A stretch of DNA of 64,000 nucleotides. It comes from Beauveria sp. NWAFU-1 (Eukaryota; Ascomycota; Sordariomycetes; Hypocreales; Cordycipitaceae). The translations under genes were made by a program, and so were the position numbers. Location of the stretch: contig JANBXD010000006.1 in the NCBI GenBank assembly GCA_024472245.1, positions 930,001-994,000 on the forward strand, read 5' to 3'. The notes beneath the pieces were generated by a model. It searched no databases, was not told the origin of the DNA, and was given only the letters and a program-made list of their open reading frames with translations. Of this stretch, positions 59,220-64,000 are shown piece after piece (positions within the stretch are counted from its first letter, which is position 1; each line of letters starts with the position of its first letter).

Positions 59220-59726
59220 ATATGGAATTGTCACATACCCGCACGCCGATTTCGGCTGCTCTTTTCGTCTTCTCCTTGTTTAAATTTTGCATTGTAAGAG
59301 TCGTATCGGAGTATGGACACGAGTTGAGGTGCCACGTGCGACTTTTCATACCCTAGATCTCCGTCTATTAGACCATAATGATAAAAAGTAAAAATAATCT
59401 TTGACCTGCGACCTGACGTGAATATGTTGATGTAAAGCGTGGCCCAAATCTGTGACATTGGCAATGCTCAACCGGTACAGTCACGTGACCTGTTTTCTTA
59501 ACCGTTAGCCTCGACGTTGGTTGAACTTCGATGCTCGTCTTATCCATCTCGGCAATTATCTATATTAAATTTTCATTAGCACCAGCTTCTCATTCTGCCG
59601 TTCACTACCAAATGCCATGAATGTTGTCAATCCGGCCCACCGACAGGCTTTCATCCACGTCTGTTGAACAGACTGCCCAAAAACTGCTTCAGCATTCCGA
59701 CCACTTCACATCCAACCACCATCACC
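59220..59726. other. Intergenic region PMA1 / DCAF4-like
   Basis: About 500 bases: the PMA1 3' UTR (AT-rich 59340-59420) and a compact promoter for the next gene. A TATATTAAAT-like stretch lies near 59560. No gene seen. Confidence 0.5.
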
Positions 59727-61625
59727 ATGGCGCCCGAACTTCCGGGCTACTACTATGGTAACCATCCTCCGCTCTCCATCTTCTTCTAACCTCTCTACCT
59801 CGCTCCCCTGCCTCGCTTCATCGAACATTCTGACACTGCCCACAGATACTATCAAGAAAAAGTACTTCAAAATCGAACCCTCCCACTCTGCATCTCCGTC
59901 CTCTGCCGCCGCTCCTTGGACCGCCGATGCCGTTAAGCGCCGCCGCGCCGCATCCTCGGCAGCGTCCTCGGCAGCCCGTCGCACGCGTCTCCTGCAGCGG
60001 CACGTGCGTCGGCACGCGGGGCTGGAGACGGACATGGTGGCACGGGGGCGGCTGCGGCAAGAGCTGGGCGTGACGACGACGATGACGGAGGAGCAGGATG
60101 ATGTGAGGGCGGCAGCGTGGGCGGAGGGATCGGTGGACAAGGGGAGCGTGTCGCTGGTGCCGAGTTTTGCGAGGGCGCGGTACGCAAACATGGCGTGTCT
60201 GTATGTGGGAGGGGACGACACCAAGACGGGTCTCGGCGTGGCGTATGCGAGTACGTTTTCTCCTCTCCTTCTTTCATTCTTCCCTTTTTGCGCCATCAAA
60301 AAGTCTCTGGCCAACGTCGTTTGAATGTGTAAAAACTGACGAGGAGCAGCGCTGGATGAGGAGACGCTGGTGGGGAGCTACATCCCGACCGACGACAACG
60401 ACACGTATGTTGGCCTAGACTGAAAAGAGCTTTGCGGAACTGAACAGGGAGAAGAGACGGAAAGAGAAAAGAAAGAGGCTGATGAGGAATGTGGCGTGTT
60501 GTAGGATCTCGTTTTCGGACCTCGCGTCAGAGAGCTCCGGGCGACGGAGAGGACTGCGCGCGGAAATGGTCAGATGCCCGCAAATGTCGTCGATTCGGTA
60601 CCACGCGCCCTCGCACAAGATACTGCTAACGTCACGCGAACCCGACCACTCCTGCGGGTTGTACTTTTTCTCCCCGCTCCTCTCCGACGAAAACGACCAT
60701 CGGCGTCCGCAGTGGCTCCTCGGTGAGAGTATGGTTCCCCCCTCCCTTGCTTCTTGTTCTTCCATTTTGTTTGAAAGAGGATAATAACGAGACTGATGAT
60801 GTGTTTTGTGCAAAATAAACAGCCAGTCACTATCAGAGACTCTACATCCGGCACCACCGCCTCCGCGACTCCTGGATCGTCCACCAATCCACCCCCGCAC
60901 CCGCCTCCTCGCCGCTGCTCTGCGTCGTCGGTACAAACGCCGGCATCCTCAGCGTCTCTTCCAGCGAGACAATGTCCTGGCTGGCCCCGTCGTCATCATC
61001 CTCCGGCACACAACAACAACAACAACATGCCGGACCGCAGGAAATATTCGCCCAAGACTTTCAGCAAGGCAACCACAACGTGCTCCTCGCCGGCGGGCGG
61101 CAGCCCGCGCTCTGGATTACGGACTTGCGAGATGACGACCCGCGGCGCTGGCGCGCGACCCCGCACGACAGCACCGTCACCCATCTCCGGAGCGTCTCGG
61201 CGCATCAGGTTCTCGTGGCGGGCCTGCGCAGCAGCATGTCCACCTACGACCTGCGCTTCCTGGGGCGCCCGACGCCCTCTGAGCAAGCGACTAGCAGAAG
61301 CAGCAGCACGCCGGTGCTGAGATTTTCCGGGTACGAGAATGAAGCGCACGTACACACCGGATGGGACGTCTGCGCGGAACTGGGCCTCGTGGCGGCGGCG
61401 CAGGACGACGGCACCGTGGCGCTGTTTTCGCTGCGAAGCGGCAAAAGGGTCAGGCCGGGAGGAGGAGGCAGTGGTGGGATAGGGCGGCTGAGGACGGAGA
61501 CGCCGATCAAGGCGCTCATGTGGCAGCGCATGCCGCATGAGAGGCTGCCGAGCCTGTGGGTGGGCGAGGGACCGCTGGTGAGAAAGTTTTCGCTGGGGGT
61601 GGGAGAGGTGGGCGATGAGGGGTGA
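59727..61625 (+). CDS. DCAF4-like WD40-repeat protein
   Basis: Five exons: 59727-59757, 59846-60250, 60350-60404, 60505-60722 and 60823-61625, phases consistent, 503 residues. The N-terminal MAPELPGYYYD followed by KKKYFKIEP is the hallmark of DCAF4/WDR21 proteins (ELPGFYYD...YF). The remainder is compatible with a divergent WD40 propeller: LLAGGRQPALWITDLR, VLVAGLRSSMSTYDLR, LVAAAQDDGTVALFSLRSGK. DCAF proteins are substrate receptors of the CUL4-DDB1 ubiquitin ligase. A WDxR-like motif, used for DDB1 docking, may be the ITDLR or TYDLR segments, which are degenerate. Polyglutamine and Ser-rich insertions interrupt the propeller. The ligase link is inferred from family resemblance. The start is fixed by the ELPG motif beginning at codon 4. 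Confidence 0.78.
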
Positions 61626-62028
61626 GAGGGCTGTGAAATTGGGAAGAGAATGATGAAAAGCGCGGGTCGGGGGAGACCGAGGACGGGGGAGTGCGCAGAG
61701 TAGGAGATTGAGATTTTTTTTTTTTTTTTGCAGCGGACATGATAAATGACATACAACAGCGACAAAGTGACTCAATTTATACATATCTTTACCTCCTTCT
61801 CTGTATCTGTTCACGTGCACTTGTACTGCAATGGAGAGGAGCAGCCGGACTGCCATCAAGGCGCCAAGATGTAGAAATTCAGTCTTTATATACCGTCTGT
61901 ACCACGACAAAACCAACGCTCCAAAATCATTACGTTTGAATTCCCAATTGTGTATTTTCCATAAATCTCTCATCCCCATCCATATAACCAACCGATCCTT
62001 CTTTACCACCGTCAACGACGTCGACAGT
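61626..62028. other. Convergent intergenic region DCAF4-like / bZIP
   Basis: About 400 bases between two 3' ends, with a T-run of about 17 near 61714 and AT-rich 3' UTR-like sequence. No gene. Confidence 0.5.
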
Positions 62029-63325
62029 TCAGCCTCCCGGCGATTGCGAGTGCCCTCCTGTCATCCCCGTTCCCGTCGCCGCCGACCCCGTCGCCGCCGC
62101 CGCCCGCCGCGCCTCGGGTATGTTGGCCGTGTCCGCGAGCTCCGGAAACGCCTTTGCAAACGCCGCGCCCAGCCGCCAATTGTCCAGATTCCGCAGATGC
62201 CGCTCGAACACGGGATTGATCATCAGCTCCTCCGAATGCGGGCTCTGCAGCAGCGTATCCGTGTCGTGGTACGGCCACGACAGCGTCAGCGTCGTCGTGT
62301 ACGGGATGGAGAAGTGATCAAACGGGTACGCGCGCTCCCCCTCGCCCGTCCCCGACGCGTACGCCCGGACGAGCGCCGCGCGCATCCGCGGAAACGGGAG
62401 GTGGTCGATCCAGGGCGGATGGGCGTCGCGCAGCTGCGCGCGCAGCGGGCGTGCCCACGGCGGGAGGCGGTCGTAGTTTTCGCGTGTCGGCGCGACCTGC
62501 CAGCGCATGATGAGGAACATGACGTAGAGGACGGCAACGCGCTCGGGGAGCCCGGAAATGTCGGGAAACTTGGCGAGGATGTCGGTGAAGACGCGGGACA
62601 GCGGGTGACTGTCGGCGCGGTGGGCCGGGTTGAGCAGCGACGACACTGACGGGTACCGCGGGCCGATAACCTCGTGCACGGGCTGGCCCTCGGCGGCAAG
62701 CTGCCGCCGCTCCTGCAAAAAGTCGAGGAGAAGCGAGTCGAGCGGGCACGTGGGCGGTGTGGTGCGGACGGGGGCGGCGTACCGCGGGACAGTGCCGCCG
62801 CCGCCGCTGCTGCCGGCCGTGCTGATGGGCTCGTCGGCGTCGCTGGCGGCCGTGTCGTCATCGGGGTCGGCGGTCGCGTGGGGGCCCTGATACGGGTAGC
62901 CAGAGGGGAACGCGTTGTTGTAGGTTGATGCCGAGCCGGGCTGCCACTGCGGAGGCGGCGGCGGTGGTGGCGGCCGGGAGGAGGAGGAGGAGGAGACGGC
63001 GGAGGGTGGACCCGGTGAAACGCTGACGCTGCCAGCGGCGAAAGACTCTTGCCGGGTGTAGAAGGGAGGGAAGCGGTACGCGGGCGGGGTGTCGGAGGCG
63101 CCGTGGACGGGGCCCTGGATGCGCGAGACCTGGTGGCCGGCGTCGAGCAGGAAGCCGAGTCCGAGACGCTCAGGGCCCATATCGAGCCCATGGCGGAGCT
63201 GCTGGCGCTGCTGGTCGAGGTCGCTCACGCGCTGCGCGGCGTGGCCGTTGGCCGTTGATGGCGGCGGCGGTGGTGATTGCACGCGCCTGCCCGGTTCTGT
63301 CGTCTCCCGGGGGGCGTTTGCGTCG

Positions 63326-63358
<33 letters not shown>

Positions 63359-63888
63359 GCGGATGCGGCGATGCCTCCGAGCGTCATGAACTGGGCACGA
63401 TTAGTCTCCGGGACGGCCGGGGGCGCGCCGACGAATGGCTGTAGCATGCCGACGACGGCGGCGAGGCGCTGGCGCATCTCGGCATTCTCACGCTCGACGA
63501 CGGCCTTGGCCTCGATGACGGCCTGCAGGTCCTGGTACGGCTGCAGGTTGGTGAGCTCCTGGATACGCCGCTCCAGGGTCTGGATCTGGTTCTTTGTGCG
63601 CTCGCGAATGGCCCTCTGCGCCTCGCGATCTGCGGCGCGGCGGGTGATTAGCCGCCGCCTCAAGACTGGTGGAAAGATGATAAACTACATACCGTTGGCA
63701 CGTTTCTTGGCGAGCTGCTCCGGGTTGAGATTGGCGACTCCGCGACCGCTGCCGACGACTTTCCTCTTCTTGGTCGCCGGCCCAGACTCTGCGCCGGTGT
63801 CTGTCGGCGTCGGCGCGGCATCGCTCTCGTCCAGAGGCCTGCTCTGCTGGCGATGCCCATCAACCCCCGCCACCGCTTGTGACACCAT
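62029..63888 (-). CDS. bZIP-like transcription factor with DUF3425 domain
   Basis: Exons 63888-63693 and 63629-62029 on the minus strand, joined by a 63-nt GTATGT...CAG intron in phase 1; 598 residues. The basic region spans the splice junction: LAKKRAN joins DREAQRAIRERTKNQIQ, followed by a short zipper-like helix (LERRIQELTNL, then VVERENAEMRQRL). The C-terminal third matches DUF3425: RYPSVSSLLNPAH, FPDISGLPERVAVLYVMFLIMRWQ, and PFPRMRAALV. This bZIP plus DUF3425 layout is common in filamentous ascomycetes, in factors related to stress or secondary metabolism; no specific target can be assigned. The middle is low-complexity, with a run of about ten glutamines (CTG repeat on the plus strand at 63328-63354) and proline-rich stretches. 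Start chosen as the first ATG of the open exon. Confidence 0.88.
63328..63354. repeat. CTG/CAG trinucleotide repeat in bZIP coding sequence
   Basis: Nine consecutive CTG units on the plus strand encode a polyglutamine run in the minus-strand bZIP protein. Pure repeat, likely length-variable. Confidence 0.9.
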
Positions 63889-64000
63889 ATCGGCGCCCAG
63901 TACTTATTGGTTTTATTGCGTTGAAGATGTACCTTTAGCTGCCAGAGGCCCCACGCTGCAGCCTGATTGCCAATGAGGCTGGCAACCCCTTGACCCAGCA

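Noticed and set aside
56788..59349. 853-codon open frame antisense to PMA1
   Set aside because: It is the mirror of the strongly biased codon use of PMA1; its translation (Gly/Asp/Glu/Leu-rich, no domains) is a shadow frame.
60996..62015. 339-codon minus-strand frame opposite the DCAF4-like gene
   Set aside because: Low-complexity Arg/His/Pro translation overlapping a phase-consistent multi-exon gene.
1..64000. tRNA, rRNA, CRISPR arrays and intact transposons
   Set aside because: By eye I found no box A/box B pairs, no rRNA-like blocks, no spaced repeat arrays and no transposase or reverse-transcriptase motifs. A tRNAscan-SE and RepeatMasker run would be decisive.

Overview
This is nuclear DNA of a filamentous ascomycete fungus, most likely a Sordariomycete and perhaps of the order Hypocreales. 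Most genes carry short GT-AG introns of about 50-90 nt with CTAAC/CTNAC-like branch sites. The conserved genes are typical of this group: RRP12, a DUF2293 protein, a PHO-4 phosphate permease, mitochondrial citrate synthase, an Nrd1/Seb1-type protein, the PMA1 proton ATPase, a DCAF4-like protein and a DUF3425 bZIP factor. Gene models were assembled by hand from splice signals and reading phase. Family names come from recognition of motifs, not from a database search.

Layout. 0-7.2 kb: RRP12 (+) converging on a DUF2293 gene (-). 7.2-10.2 kb: intergenic DNA and the long leader of a bZIP factor (CDS ends 11.9 kb). 12.9-15.1 kb: a five-exon flavin monooxygenase (-). 16.1-17.8 kb: phosphate permease (-), with a CACGTG box about 1 kb upstream. 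20.7-38.6 kb: an accessory block with less biased codon use, relics and paralogs. It holds a trichodiene/longiborneol-type terpene synthase, a frameshifted kinase-like gene, a tryptophan-rich orphan, a DUF7580-subtilisin protein, a gasdermin-like protein, and two paralogous Cys/His zinc-finger-like proteins with a possible relic between them. 38.9-40.6 kb: citrate synthase (-). 42.8-45.3 kb: Seb1/Nrd1-like (+). 45.3-55.5 kb: about 10 kb with no gene I can support. 55.5-59.2 kb: PMA1 (+) with a 927-nt first intron. 59.7-61.6 kb: DCAF4-like (+). 62.0-63.9 kb: bZIP/DUF3425 (-).

The most notable content is at 26.4-30.7 kb. A gene for an intracellular subtilisin (S8) domain fused to a DUF7580-like region lies head-to-head, 724 bp apart, with a 273-residue gasdermin-like protein that ends in an acidic tail. 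Fungal gasdermins (RCD-1 of Neurospora, HET-Q1 of Podospora) are known to be paired with proteases, and HET-Q2, a subtilisin, activates HET-Q1 by removing a short C-terminal tail. The pair is therefore a candidate regulated cell-death or allorecognition module. The subtilisin is joined to DUF7580 rather than to an NLR architecture, and two paralogous zinc-finger-like genes lie next to it.
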